Assembly (NCBI GenBank): GCA_030248215.1
Contig: JASANG010003934.1
Span: 62,001-126,000 of the forward strand
Origin: Enoplolaimus lenunculus
Lineage: Eukaryota > Nematoda > Enoplea > Enoplida > Thoracostomopsidae
Length of the DNA: 64,000 bases
Direction of reading: 5' to 3'
Shown piece by piece: positions 35,641 to 48,400 of this stretch. The position numbers and the translations under genes were made by a program. How positions within the stretch are numbered: position 1 is the first letter of the stretch; each line of letters starts with the position of its first letter. The notes beneath the pieces are model-generated. The model ran no database searches. It had not been told where the DNA came from and was given only the letters and a program-made list of their open reading frames with translations.

Positions 35641-38600
35641 TCAATACCGCATCGTCGAAGTTTGTGCTTTAAAAAACATTAAATTATTCGAATTTTCATA
35701 ATCAACTTTATACGTTCCACTCTTCAATAAGTCGTTGTTTCCTCTTACAGTGGTTATATCCAAATCAGCGCCTGATAGACAAGGCTCGCTTGGTAACAAT
35801 CTATCTACAACTTTGATTTCATCATTGCTGTCAGGGTTAACCCCTGGTCCAATAGTGTGTAACATCTCGCGCCGAAGCCTGGGTTCGGCATAAATATTCC
35901 ACGACTCTCCAACCCTTTCAACAGCCCTGATTTCATTCAGCAAACTATTACAATCATTAGTCATTGCGGCATCGGTTTGGCATCGTTTATGCATCCGAGA
36001 CGGTAGTGTTGCCGCTTTCCAGATAGTACTTAAATTCGCTTGATCCATACGCCCAGCGGTCGCCTTTGAACAAAAAGACAACCTTGACTCCATCCTGGTA
36101 GTATCCGATGATCCGATACTCTGCCCGGACTCAAAGGATAACTGCCGCCGTTTTGAAACGCCTTTATCCCGGACAAGGCTCGAAACAATTCTAGTACCTC
36201 GTCCAAACAGCCCGACGCTAAACCCGTCGTAAATCGGTGGAACAGTTTTTGCCTCCAATTGAGCCTCTACGTCAATTTCTTCCAATTTATTCGCATTTTG
36301 CGTCCAATTTTCTGGTCGAGTTTCGAAAGAAATTTGTTTCCCATGACAAACCGGACGGTTTTCAATCTCGTTGCCATCGTTCGGCTCACGTAACGGACGT
36401 TCAGCCCACACAGCTTCCGGCTGGCCCAGTTCGTCCCGAATTGTCAAAATTCGAAGAAATCCATTGCCGGCTTGCTTCAAATCCTGCCTTGGCCTCAGTT
36501 CCGTGCCAGTCTTTTCAGGACCCTTCTCTAATTTGTTGTGCTCATTTTCGTCATCGACTACTTCTTCAGAAAAAATGTTTTCGTTCGACTGCTCGATTCC
36601 TGTTGACGACACTTGCTCAACTGATGCATTTCCATAGCCATTGTTCTTAGTCTGTCTTCGCCTCTTACACCAATTATCTGCCATACTTTCCGTTCGGCTT
36701 CCATTCTGACCCTTAATCTCTAGTCGTTTTATCCCACATTCAAATTTTTTTCGCTCACGAACACTTTTACTATCCACTGCAATACCTTTTCTTGCACTTC
36801 CATTCTGATCCTTGATTTCAAACCCTTGCACCCCAACTTCAGATTTCATTCGCTCAGAACAATCCGCAGTTTTTCTTACCTGTTTACTTTGACTATGACC
36901 GCGGCTTTGCTTCTGATTTACGTTGTCACTCAACCTCGTTCCATCAGAATTCAATCCAGTACGCTTATTCATACGATCTAATTCCAACTCCATACCCGCT
37001 CCGCGTTCTCTTAGCCTTTTAACTTCTGCCTTTGTTAATCGAACTGAAGGATACCATACAGATTGTGCATCGTCTTCGTTGTCCATTCCAAACGAAATTA
37101 CTCGAAACGGTGTAGAATCGTCCGACGGCATTTCATGATCACAAATCTCATGTTTCGGTGTCAAGCTCCTAACAAAACTATTTCTTGAGATATGATAATT
37201 CATGACAGTGCTATTTTTAGAGATAGGATAATCCATAAAAATTTCTGATTTTAAATTGTCATAAGCTACATTCATTACTTTCTGACTTCGGCCAGTCTTA
37301 GCTACTGTCATATCAGTATCTACAGACCTACACAAAGAACTATCGCTTGCTGGTTCTTCTATACTCAATACAGTAATTCTGTTACCTGAACTGCCGTCTC
37401 TGACGACAGTAACGTTTGATTTCTTCCTTTCTCGCTTTTCTTGAACTTTGCCCATGTTTCTCTGACATTTAACTGAACTAGAATCACAACTAAGTGTCCT
37501 TAAGTGATTACAATACGACAAATTAAACCCTGCCGAGCTTGCAGCTTTATTAATTCGCACTGTTTCCAATTCATGCAGGCTCTTCCCAGTAGTTACTGGG
37601 GACCCATCGGAACCCTTTGTTCTACCCTCACCCATTCTCACTCTGATAGGTAACCGCTGCTGTTCCCTTTCAGTCGTACCGTCTCTAAACGAATTCGACG
37701 AAATCGGTTTACTATCACGCCTTAAATCCGCCTGTCCAGCACTTTTTCTGCCCGTAGGTTTAGACTTGACAGCATCGCAATTTTCAATACTTCGTTCTGT
37801 CAGCATTTCTCCTGTTTCAACTTCCGCTTCATTGTCATAGCCAATCATTATTCTAGACACATGTTTATGATCTCTTTGCTCAAAAACGCTTAACCTTCCG
37901 GAGCAACTGGTATCTTCTCCTCCATGTTTGGGCTCAACTCGCCACCGCGGTAAAGCAACGCTAACGTCAACAGAATTAGATCTTGGAGCGCTTTTAGCAG
38001 CATTATGACGGCTTCTTATCGCAACGCCAGACGTATTATCTTCTCCCGGCACTACAGCGTCTAAGCTAATCTCAGAATCCCTTGATTGGGTCATCGAATT
38101 AGGTAAGCACTGCTCGTGCCCAATTCTAACAGTAAATACCCATATACTCGCCAAGCCGCGGACATGTTTGTCGTTCCATCCTTTAAGCGCATCATACTTT
38201 GATAATTTATCCCCAAAATATAGGCACGCTACATATCTTACCTTATTATCCAGCCCCTTACTGCCAACATTTAAAACGACCTTAATTTTATTAAAACGCC
38301 CTTGGACTGGCATGCTTTGGTTCAACATATGTTTAAAACATGCTGGAAGGGACATTACTGCCAGAACATCTTCAATACAGTTCCATTTTGCGTTGAAACA
38401 ACTTAAACAAAAACAAAAGTAATACAAAAAGAAAATTGAAAACAACGAAATAGTAAAAATAAAATAACAAACCATACAAATAACCAACTGCAAAACAAAA
38501 ATATAATAATCATACTGAATCATAGCATACGGTTGCGAAACCAAATCGTCCACCAGAATTTTACAGTTTGCACGCCATTCACACAGTTTAATAACCATCT

Positions 38601-39459
38601 CACACTTACGTTTAAACTGAAAACAGAGAACACCGAATAACACAAATACAAATTTGAAAACAATAAAAATTACAAACAAAACAAAAACAACTATAAAACA
38701 ATACAAAGCCTGTCGACGGGACAAAATTTCGTAGCAGCTATCCAACCACCAAGCTTCCCAGGCTACATTTCGGTTCTCCGCCACGTCTTTAGCCATCCAA
38801 CCTGCCACCAAATTCACTATGTTAGTAGCTACATGAGCTAAAGTGACTTCAAACCACCAACCCCAGCTATAAGCATTTCTAAGTAACAAACCCATTGAAC
38901 TTCGTTCACTGCTTTCTGGGCCTTCGTCAGTGATTCTTCTATCATCGCTTTGTTTCTCTGTAGCATTACCCCTTCCCGTTTCAAACGAGCCTCTACTGCC
39001 CGATGACGCGCAACTTTCAGACCGTTGTGTCCAACGGCTCCGCCAGCTTGCCGCAGATGACTGCACGGCTTTCCTGAACAAACTCAACCGGTGCCATTTT
39101 CCACGCCCTACAGCACTACCTTCCTTCGCAGCCAGAGACCGATCTTTTGCAAGCTTAACCGCGAATTGAATGCTTTCAGCTGCATCAATCTCAGCTGGAG
39201 ATAGCATACCTTCACGTTGTCGTTCTGCAAACGTTGACCTCCTAGCCGCCCCTGTAAGTCGTAAATTGTAACGATATGAAATTGTCTGAGCACTACCTGT
39301 CGTATTGGCAGATCCAGACTGGTCATTTGAAGAAGTTGAGCCCTTTGTATTGAGGTCAGATGAGGGTACATTATTTCGGCCATGCTGACTATCGTTTAAC
39401 CCGATTTGGCCACCGCCTGTCAAGTTATCGTTTTCAAGCTCAACGAAGAGGTAGACAGG
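35641..39459 (-). CDS. INPP5A: INPP5A terminal exon: GDHK-PVYL junction plus ~1,260-residue novel tail
   Basis: The exon begins CCT GTC TAC (PVYLFVELENDN), completing the catalytic GDHKPV motif, then stays open for 1,272 codons to TGA at 35643-35641. The tail starts Ser/Asn/Gly-rich and then has a basic/Trp-rich part (about residues 480-620). Two very hydrophobic blocks follow (about 623-650 and 688-728), then about 900 residues rich in Arg, Lys, Ser, Asn and Glu. A local internal repeat reads FEIKDQNGS / LEIKGQNGS some 40 residues apart. I recognise no domain. It ends TSTMRY, not CAAX. The hydrophobic parts are T-rich and contain intron-like signals, so a spliced version cannot be excluded. 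Confidence 0.75.
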   Translation of the reverse strand, partial: PVYLFVELENDNLTGGGQIGLNDSQHGRNNVPSSDLNTKGSTSSNDQSGSANTTGSAQTISYRYNLRLTGAARRSTFAERQREGMLSPAEIDAAESIQFAVKLAKDRSLAAKEGSAVGRGKWHRLSLFRKAVQSSAASWRSRWTQRSESCASSGSRGSFETGRGNATEKQSDDRRITDEGPESSERSSMGLLLRNAYSWGWWFEVTLAHVATNIVNLVAGWMAKDVAENRNVAWEAWWLDSCYEILSRRQALYCFIVVFVLFVIFIVFKFVFVLFGVLCFQFKRKCEMVIKLCEWRANCKILVDDLVSQPYAMIQYDYYIFVLQLVICMVCYFIFTISLFSIFFLYYFCFCLSCFNAKWNCIEDVLAVMSLPACFKHMLNQSMPVQGRFNKIKVVLNVGSKGLDNKVRYVACLYFGDKLSKYDALKGWNDKHVRGLASIWVFTVRIGHEQCLPNSMTQSRDSEISLDAVVPGEDNTSGVAIRSRHNAAKSAPRSNSVDVSVALPRWRVEPKHGGEDTSCSGRLSVFEQRDHKHVSRIMIGYDNEAEVETGEMLTERSIENCDAVKSKPTGRKSAGQADLRRDSKPISSNSFRDGTTEREQQRLPIRVRMGEGRTKGSDGSPVTTGKSLHELETVRINKAASSAGFNLSYCNHLRTLSCDSSSVKCQRNMGKVQEKRERKKSNVTVVRDGSSGNRITVLSIEEPASDSSLCRSVDTDMTVAKTGRSQKVMNVAYDNLKSEIFMDYPISKNSTVMNYHISRNSFVRSLTPKHEICDHEMPSDDSTPFRVISFGMDNEDDAQSVWYPSVRLTKAEVKRLRERGAGMELELDRMNKRTGLNSDGTRLSDNVNQKQSRGHSQSKQVRKTADCSERMKSEVGVQGFEIKDQNGSARKGIAVDSKSVRERKKFECGIKRLEIKGQNGSRTESMADNWCKRRRQTKNNGYGNASVEQVSSTGIEQSNENIFSEEVVDDENEHNKLEKGPEKTGTELRPRQDLKQAGNGFLRILTIRDELGQPEAVWAERPLREPNDGNEIENRPVCHGKQISFETRPENWTQNANKLEEIDVEAQLEAKTVPPIYDGFSVGLFGRGTRIVSSLVRDKGVSKRRQLSFESGQSIGSSDTTRMESRLSFCSKATAGRMDQANLSTIWKAATLPSRMHKRCQTDAAMTNDCNSLLNEIRAVERVGESWNIYAEPRLRREMLHTIGPGVNPDSNDEIKVVDRLLPSEPCLSGADLDITTVRGNNDLLKSGTYKVDYENSNNLMFFKAQTSTMRY

Positions 39460-42400
39460 CTAAAAGCAAACAAAACAAAATATTAAAAGCTAATTAATCC
39501 GCAGCAAATTCTGACCAATAAATAATTACAAACGCCAAAGGAAAAACGGTTTTCCATTTTTTTGAAGTTTTCAAAAATTCAGATTTTGGCATGGAATGAT
39601 CAGGGGATGTCATCAGAAGCTCAAATATGCAACAAAAAGTTTCTAAACCCAAGCATTTTTGGGCAAACGCCGGTTATGGGAGGGATATCCGAACACTCAG
39701 ACAAAGAATGAATTATTTCCATTGTTTCCATGAAAAAATGAAAAATAAAATTCATTTTTTCCGGTCATATTTTTTTCCGAAAAAAACAACCCTGCTGCAC
39801 AGTAATGTAATCAAAGGAAGCTTCAAAATATACAAAATGCATTAAATCTGCCAAAATGATTTAGAGTGTATGTATGCATAATTTCAAAATTCGAATCAAT
39901 CTACAGGTAATCTATTTTAAAGCCCAAACAGCTGACGTCCAGAACTTCTATACTGCAAATAATATTAACCAGAATTCCAACAGCACCCAAATTGTGTCGA
40001 AACAGGAACTTAAATTTAAAATAATTTCCAACACCGAATTACTGTTTTAATTTTTAGTAAACTCGCTTTCGCAATATCTTTCTCGTATTTATTACTCTTA
40101 CAAAATCATCCTAAATATTTCAGAACTAATAATTTTGCAACTATTTACAAAATTTTTTAATGTTTCAATAATTTGGCGCATCATACTAATCACTTCCGGT
40201 CCATTTCGTGTTACAATGGTGCAACAGGAGCAGGAATTAATTTCATACAGGAATTCTGTCAGAACCCTGAACACATAACAGTGTCTCCACCATATCACAA
40301 TGGACATGATAACATTAATAAAACAAAAATAGATTATCGCAAAAAAATAAACTACTGTGTGGTGTCCGGAATATCAGCCGTGCAAGTAACACTGAAAGAA
40401 AGCAAGAAAAATCCATATGATATAAAACACATACCTTGTGGTCACCCATGCAAGTGTCAATACCAACAATATCGTACTGGACAGAAGGCAGGTTTGACTA
40501 AAAGGCAAACTTTGCATATAAAATATTTCAAATGTTGAAATGGATACATATTTCAGCATTTGCTCTTATTTTAACACTGATTCGTGAAATGTGAGCAATC
40601 TTACATACAAATTAGATGCACATAACGACACTAAACCACAATTGCTAGACTTACAACCCTTAAATATAAAGCATTATATTTGTAAAAAAATAAAATGTAA
40701 ACAAAATTCAAAAGTATCAAAACTTACCGAAGTCCATTGCCAAGCCGCTGCGTTCATTAAAACACGGTCACACCATGCCGGACATCGTGTAGGTGTAAGA
40801 GATCGAGGAGATTCAATATCTTCCATATAAGGGTAACTAATAATAATAATAATAATAATAATAACTATAATAATAATAATAATAACAGCAACCGCTCAAT
40901 ATTCTACACTTATCAAGTTGAATACCTTTCATTCACTTCAAATTTCCTAATAAAAACTTATACCTAATAGTCAGTCTGGATATGTAGCTAAGGTACCATC
41001 GCCAATAATTGTTGTTAACACTATGCAAGCTTAAGATCAATACAAAAATCACACTCAAAAACCATTTTACTTCAAAATCCGAACGTTGATTCTTTAAACG
41101 AAAATGTGCGTAACTTAGCAAATTTGTGTACAACTCACCTCGGCGGAAATTCAATAGGATACTCGTGTACAGAGGGAAAATTTTTTGCTTCCCAGTCACG
41201 TTCCAACAGCGGCTAAAAACCAAAACTTGAAAGCTGATATTATTCCTGAGAAAAATAAATGCAGTCTTAAATACAAAATGTTTCAAATTCGAAAACATCA
41301 GTATATCGCTCTAACTTCACAATCATCAATGCATGTTGCTATATAACTATCATGGTCCATGTTACTTTAACGGGCGTCCAGATTTCTGGTGGGTCCATAA
41401 AAGAGTAGGCTTAGATTCTAGATTACTTTTTTTGCTTAGGCTTAGGCTTAGGAACACATTTTTGCAACGCTTATACTTAGGCTTAGGAATATGCTTAATC
41501 TACTGTTACACCCCTTAAAGTAACATTGGCCACAATCATCCTTTGCAAATTTATCAAGTCTGCTATGTTATGTCTGTACGCCGTCACGAACTCACTTGAA
41601 ATTCTAGTCTAATTGAGTCACTTTTGAAGTAATCAAATATTTTCCGCTCTACTTTGAGCACAGTCTAAAATTTATTATAAGAAAGTAAAAATGATGCAGT
41701 CAAGTCATACCGAAACGACATAACGTTAATCACTACAAAAGCTGCAGCAAACAATAAAACTGAAGTGTCACATGATTCGCCTGTGCTTTGCATAGTTCAT
41801 AGCGTCAAATTATTCATAACGTCAAATTACTTTGAGAGGCTTAATGATCTTCAACTTATGGGGAAATGCCCAGGCGAACGCGTATCACATCACATTATGT
41901 ACGAAAAATTTATCTCCCTTTAAGCATATAGTGAAAGTAATTTGAAATATTCACATTATATTCTTGTAACATTAGGATCCTTGAAAACTCACATCGCGTT
42001 TTGATTTTGCAATGTATTGCAAGCTTTTTTGATTCGAACTATATTGTTTTGTGGAATTTCTTGTGAGCAACTGAAATATCGCAAACAACTTCAAACAAAA
42101 CACCAGGATTAGTAAAGTACTGATTATTCATTTCCTTTGAATACGGTTTCGGCACAACCAACTTATCGTTGTTAAAGACACACCATTAATCATCTCAATT
42201 TGGCCAAAATTATCATAGATCGAATTTAATGGGTTGTCAGCAGATGACACGGCAGCTCACATACAGGTTGGGAATAAAATAGGTTTAACATCATAATAAT
42301 GAGGTAAAAATACTCCCAGGTGTTAAATTCATTTCAGCGTTCCGGTTTCAACTTCAAAAACCAGTTCTCAGAACTGGAAAAGAAACTGGAATCGCACCGT

Positions 42401-45400
42401 TCGCTTCTAAACTGCATGAGAAAATTTAAACTTGGATATAAACCGCATATTTCTAAACTACATTTTCTTCAAAAGTTATTCGCTAAATTTAAAAACATAA
42501 AAAATATGAAAACAACTGTTAAACCCGTACCTCAACTACCGATTTGGTATTTAATCTAAAGTTAAAATCACCAAAATAAAACGTTGGAACAGCTCCACCT
42601 TCGCTTCTTTCTTTGAGCCTGAAGCAAAATAAAACTCGTATTACAAACACAAAATCTGAAATGACTGAACCTTTTTGTTATCAGTGTGACTCAGGTTGCA
42701 CACATTTCCCAATGTTGCTAAAAACATAATCAATGCACCATTCGCCGTGGTATGCAACACTACGGAGAACAGCGGCCTTAATCCAAAGCCACATTTATTT
42801 CATAGTGTGTACATAGGAAAAACTGGATATCCGTAACAGTAGCATGGGCCAAACAAGCATTGCTACTGAACGCAATGTTACAGAAACAAAATAGTTGAAT
42901 AGGGTCGTTGTTAAAGTGTTAGAGCACTCAGCAAAATCAAAAGAACAAATGCCAGATATAGAATTGAAATTACTTAAAAACTAAAACAAATAATAGCAAG
43001 CTTTATAAATCATTAAATAAAAATGTTATATTTTCAAAACTCACCAGTCTAACGCAAACTTGAATGCACCTTCTCGGTGCTTGCTGTAGACTGAAGGAAA
43101 CTAAAAAAGAACACTAATACTTGTCATTAAGTACGAGTAAATTGTAATACGACACACACTGGTGGACAACAGATGGATATTCAGATAAAACTAACAACAA
43201 ACTGTTGGTAAGAGCTACAAAAAAATTCCAGTCATACAGTCAGTTTCACTTGCAAATATCTAGAGACAGATATGAATTAAACTAACATCATCAAAATATC
43301 TCCGCTGTCGTCTAATCATGATTCATTTCCATCTTATTAAATTACCAAAGTAATCAAATTTACCTTGAACAAATAGTATTACACATTTACTGAGACTAAA
43401 CTCAACATTAATATTTTTCGCGAAAAATACAAAGGTGCTAATAACACGCACAGCAAAGACTACACGCTCTATCTGAAAAATACTTCTTTGAGCAAACTTA
43501 CCATTTCAGCAGCAGTTAAATTACACGCGTCATGAAACAAATGAACATTAATTAGCTCAAAAACTTGTCGCTTCGTTTTCCATCGAGTTCGTGTAAATCC
43601 TTTTCGTGTCCATCTGAACTAAAATTTAAATAAAAAAAAAACCGGATGGAGGAAAGAAAGATATTATGTGCGTACGAAAAACCTACTTTTGTAATACCTT
43701 GACTATTGAAATAAATAACAACTCATTTCGCATGCCGTGGGTAATACGACGTGCCAACAAGTCTTAATAAATATTAATTGTGTACCAGTGTTAAGCAATT
43801 CACCTCATGGACTCGCTGGTATTTTAAAAACATTCATCCAATAACTTAAAGTAATCGATATAGGGTAGTATGACGTGTTTTTCCAATATCAAATTTGCCC
43901 TTTTCCTACAATACCACACCAAACTTTTGGTCCCGTAAACTTACTTCAGGAAAGAATGTTTGAGGAAATTTAATACGCTGTAAGCATTCGTCACTGTCAA
44001 TATTGTCAGTTGTCAAGATAAAACTTGTCATTGGCTCATAGCAGCGCTCTAAAACGTAATATAAGTCAAAATCAAAAATCATGTATCTTCAAAGCAAAAA
44101 ACTACTTCAGTAACACCGACTTTAACTAACAAAACCAAAGAGAGACAGCAGACAAAAACTAAACCCCCACCGTACTGACAATTCAGAACAGTTAAAAATA
44201 TTCAAAACTTTATTGCCAAAATCTTAATATTTTTATTTTTGGAAACGATTGAAAATTGACCAACACCGAGACCACAAGGCTCGGTCTCGGCGGGTTGAGT
44301 CTCGGTCTCGGTTTCGCATTTTTGACCGAGACCACCCATCCTTGCTGTGCTGCTTCACAACATCTTTCAAGCAGCGTCGTTAACAAAACCGAATGTAAAA
44401 CAACATACATTACCAGCAAATTTGTAAAATTATTCTTACTTTTAAAATTCCAAATCTTAACGTCATGGGCAACAGCTGCTGAGCACAGATAAAACCCGCC
44501 AAGAGCCTGAAAATATCAGAATACCATATTAAATGAAAATTTTAAGTTTTAAAAAGCTGGTTCAACTTACGAATACTCACATTTTCAGAGTGCAATTTCA
44601 ATATATTTTTTACTTGAGGACGCACGACCTGCCGTAATATATTTTTCCATTTACATACATTATCATGGACACAAGTCTTATTTGACACTAAATATTCATA
44701 AGGAGACTCCTTAAGACAAATTTTGGGGAAATGCCCCCATTTTTAACCTGACTACACTCATGTACATGTATGTGCACGATGAGCGCCGTCGTGTATGTAC
44801 AATGGGATGCAGTATTGCACCCCCTGGATTTCCTAAGCAAGTTTTGAACGAGCAGGAAGATGTAGAGTAAAAATATTGCTCAAAAGTGTCGCATTCTATT
44901 ATTCGTTTGGCTCAAAAACTACAGTTGCACACCCCCAACCCAATATCATAACAGCGCCCACGCGTACAGCAACATAAATTTTAATTCTTTAGTAAACAAA
45001 CTATCACATACATCCGTGTGATAAACTGCCAAAAAACAACTGCGATCACACAACAACTGTACAAAGACGCAACGTATTTAATACGAATTGCAACTAATTA
45101 TTTTCAACAAAGGATAAAAATAACTTGTACTAAATAATGTAGACACAGCTTAATGCTAACAAAATCGTCAGTTTGTTGTTATTCCCAAGGTGAGAGCGGA
45201 TACTAAAAAATAAAACCGGCCGCCGATATCCGGTTACAACGTAGTTTACCACAATCGAAAAATTGTTTCTTAGATCGAATCTTTTAAGTTACTGCATATA
45301 CATATAGCGCTATCGTTATTCATTAGGTTCCTGGCACTAACCATAAATTTTTCTTCGCATTCAAACTCTAAATCTACATCGTTATTCACTAGGTTCCTGT

Positions 45401-48400
45401 TCTTGGCACTAACCGTAAATTTTTCTTCGCATTCAAACTCTAAATCTACATCGTTATTCACTAGGTTCGTGTTCCTGGCACTAACCGTAAATTTTTCTTC
45501 GCATTCAAACTCTAAATCTACATCGTTATTCACTAGGTTCCTGTTCCTGGCACTAACCGTAAATTTTTCTTCGCGTTCAAACTCTAAATCTACATCGTTA
45601 TTCACTAGGTTCCTGTTCCTGGCACTAACCGTAAATTTTTCTTCGCGTTCAAACTCTAAATCTACATAGCTTCGTCCATAAAACTTGCCCGCATGTGATT
45701 CAATGGCATTGTGAAGGTTTCTATAAATTAATTACAATCAAAGACATATTTGACAGTTACACAAACGAGGTCGTAACAATATTTATAAAATAAAATTCGT
45801 TTGCAAACGTACATAACTTCGCAAAAGTACGCAGTACCTATATATACATATACTAAAGATGTCCCGGGGCCGGGATCGGGACGAGAGGGTGCCGCGACCG
45901 AGGTCATACAGCACCATGGACGAAACCAGATAAAGAACGACCTATCTGCTCGAACGCTGAATGAAGTGATTACTAAAACGGCTTCACAAAAGCGTCAAGA
46001 ATTTATTCAATAAACGCAAAAACGTGGAAGTATGAAGAAAATGTCGTGTGATGCTATATGACAAAACGGTACCGTGCTCCCAGGTACATGCTTACGCAAA
46101 AGGTACGTAAAATTTGAAATCCACTGTTTTTTGCTGGCCCCGGGCCCGGGCAAAATTCTGGCCCCGTGTCGTCTGTAACATATACATAAACATACATATG
46201 AATGGGAATACGACAGAATGCAACCGGAATTACAATTTAATGGAACCGTAATTGAAACAAATTACCGGAACCGATAAGATAACATATATACATGCCACCA
46301 AAAAATCGTTTCAATTTTCTTTTTCGCTATATTATTGGTGCAATAACCTTTGTTAAAGACAGGGCGCGACCGGATATCCAGTTCCGGTTCAGTATCCGGC
46401 AAAAATCGATACCGAATAATATTTACGGTTGTGGCCCTGAAAACCATAAAACTGTTTTTGACAGGTGCACATATATAACATCTTGCCGCGATTACCTTTC
46501 TGGGCAAGTACATAAAGCTCAGAGTGCAAAGCGGAACTGGATTATACCGGAACCGGAACAGCAAATTTCTGCCGCAATTGCAATTGGAATTGGAACTAGA
46601 AATTTTGCGACTGTACGGACAATTTGTTTTGACAAAATACAATGTTGATTTAGGGTGTCTGTTAGCTGGCAATAATTTTCAAAAAGGTCGCATGAACAAA
46701 TTGGCGATGGTTTTTGGTTCTGTGAAGCTAAACTCAATCAATTATTGATAAGTTAACTCGTCGAAAGCAGTTTAAATAATACAGAATTTTAATGTGACGT
46801 ATCACAACAAGTAAGATTAAAATTAAAATTACAATATTCCGATTCCGATTGATTGTGTAATCGGAATCGGAACTCGTTTTGAATCAGAATTCTAATCGGA
46901 AACGGAATTCCGGTTGCACAGTGATAAAGCTGCTCCGGACGTACGCTGGAATACGCGTAAGCATAAAAATGCTATTTTTACATATTTTATGCCTGAAAAG
47001 CAAACGCAAAAAAATTTTCAAATTCAAATCTAATTAGACACCCACAGTACACCCGGTACTGAAACTGGATTGAAATAAAATCATAAAACCATAATAGCAA
47101 TATTCCATGCTGCAAAGTTCAATACCGGGCCGTTTAGTACAGGTTATATAAATTCTTAAATCTTACAGTATGAAAGACTTGACGTGCACAGAATTTTGAC
47201 GAAAGTCTTTGCCTCCAGTTTCTTGAAAGTGAACAGCAACGAAATCGGCATTTTTCGATCGAAATACCTGAAACATCGTTCAATAACATACAAATTGCTT
47301 ATGTAATCATGCGCTCATAGTTTTAGCTTACAGCAGCATATGACGCATGTAAATTATCAATACTGCGATCCGTTTGTTAAAATGTCCAATATAGTTCATT
47401 TTAAAACGGAAATCAAAAAATAACCACATAACAGGGCTAGCCAAGTATTGCCGAGCTATTTTCCACTACGACAACTTGTTCACTAAACCGCTTGCGCGGC
47501 ACTGAATCTCCTCTGCACATACATATGCCCGGCAATTAACCGTCTATGATTTATATGCTCTCTTTAAAATCTTACGTATTTTTAGTTTAAGCTAAACTTA
47601 GTGAACTCTTAGATACACGGTTGCACTTGTTACTTAATCTAAAAATAAGTTTACTTAAACTTATGTTAAACTTAAAGATATGTTAGTTTAAGTAAAACTT
47701 AAAAATTCTAAGTTAGCTAGTCCGTCCAGCCATTTGAGTTTTACTTAAACTAATATTCAAGGTTAGTTACGCTATAATTTAAGTTTAAGTTTTTAGAGAA
47801 TGGCTATATACGTATATACCTATTCCAAGCACCTTACACCAGGTTCTCAAATGCGTCACTAATTATATCCTACTCAAAAACTTTCATCACAAGATGCCAT
47901 CCAATACCGGTGAAGGGTGAACCGATACTTTTTAAAATATTTCGCACAAGTACAGCGCCGCGTTCAATCTAATTCCAGTCTGAAGCCATCCTGTATGATT
48001 ACAACGCAGCACTGTACAGCGTGCAAAGCATAACTGGCATATACCGGAACCAAAATCGGAACACCAAATTTCTATCAAAATGAATCGGAATCGGAACTAG
48101 AAATTTTGTGACTGCACGGATAATTTATACTGACAAATATAATATTGATTTAGGGTGTCTGTTGGGTGGCAAAAATTTTCAAAAACGTCGCATGAACAAA
48201 CTGGGCAAGTAGGTTTAAAATTAAAATATTAAAATTGCAAAATTCCGATTCTGACTGATTGTGCAATCGGAATCGGATCTCGTTTTAAATCGAAATTCTA
48301 ACTGGAATTGGAATTCCAGTTGCACCCTGGCACTGTATCCTACACGACCTACGCTATAAACAGAAACCTTACAGTTTGTATATATATAACACATTCCTAT

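Noticed and set aside
36237-39383. Plus-strand and shifted frames of 70-140 codons
   Set aside because: Antisense or shifted shadows of the INPP5A tail exon.
40098-40307. Minus-strand frame of 69 codons between INPP5A exons 14 and 15
   Set aside because: The phase-0 join from 40435 to 39459 restores the GDHK-PVYL motif exactly, so this is intron.
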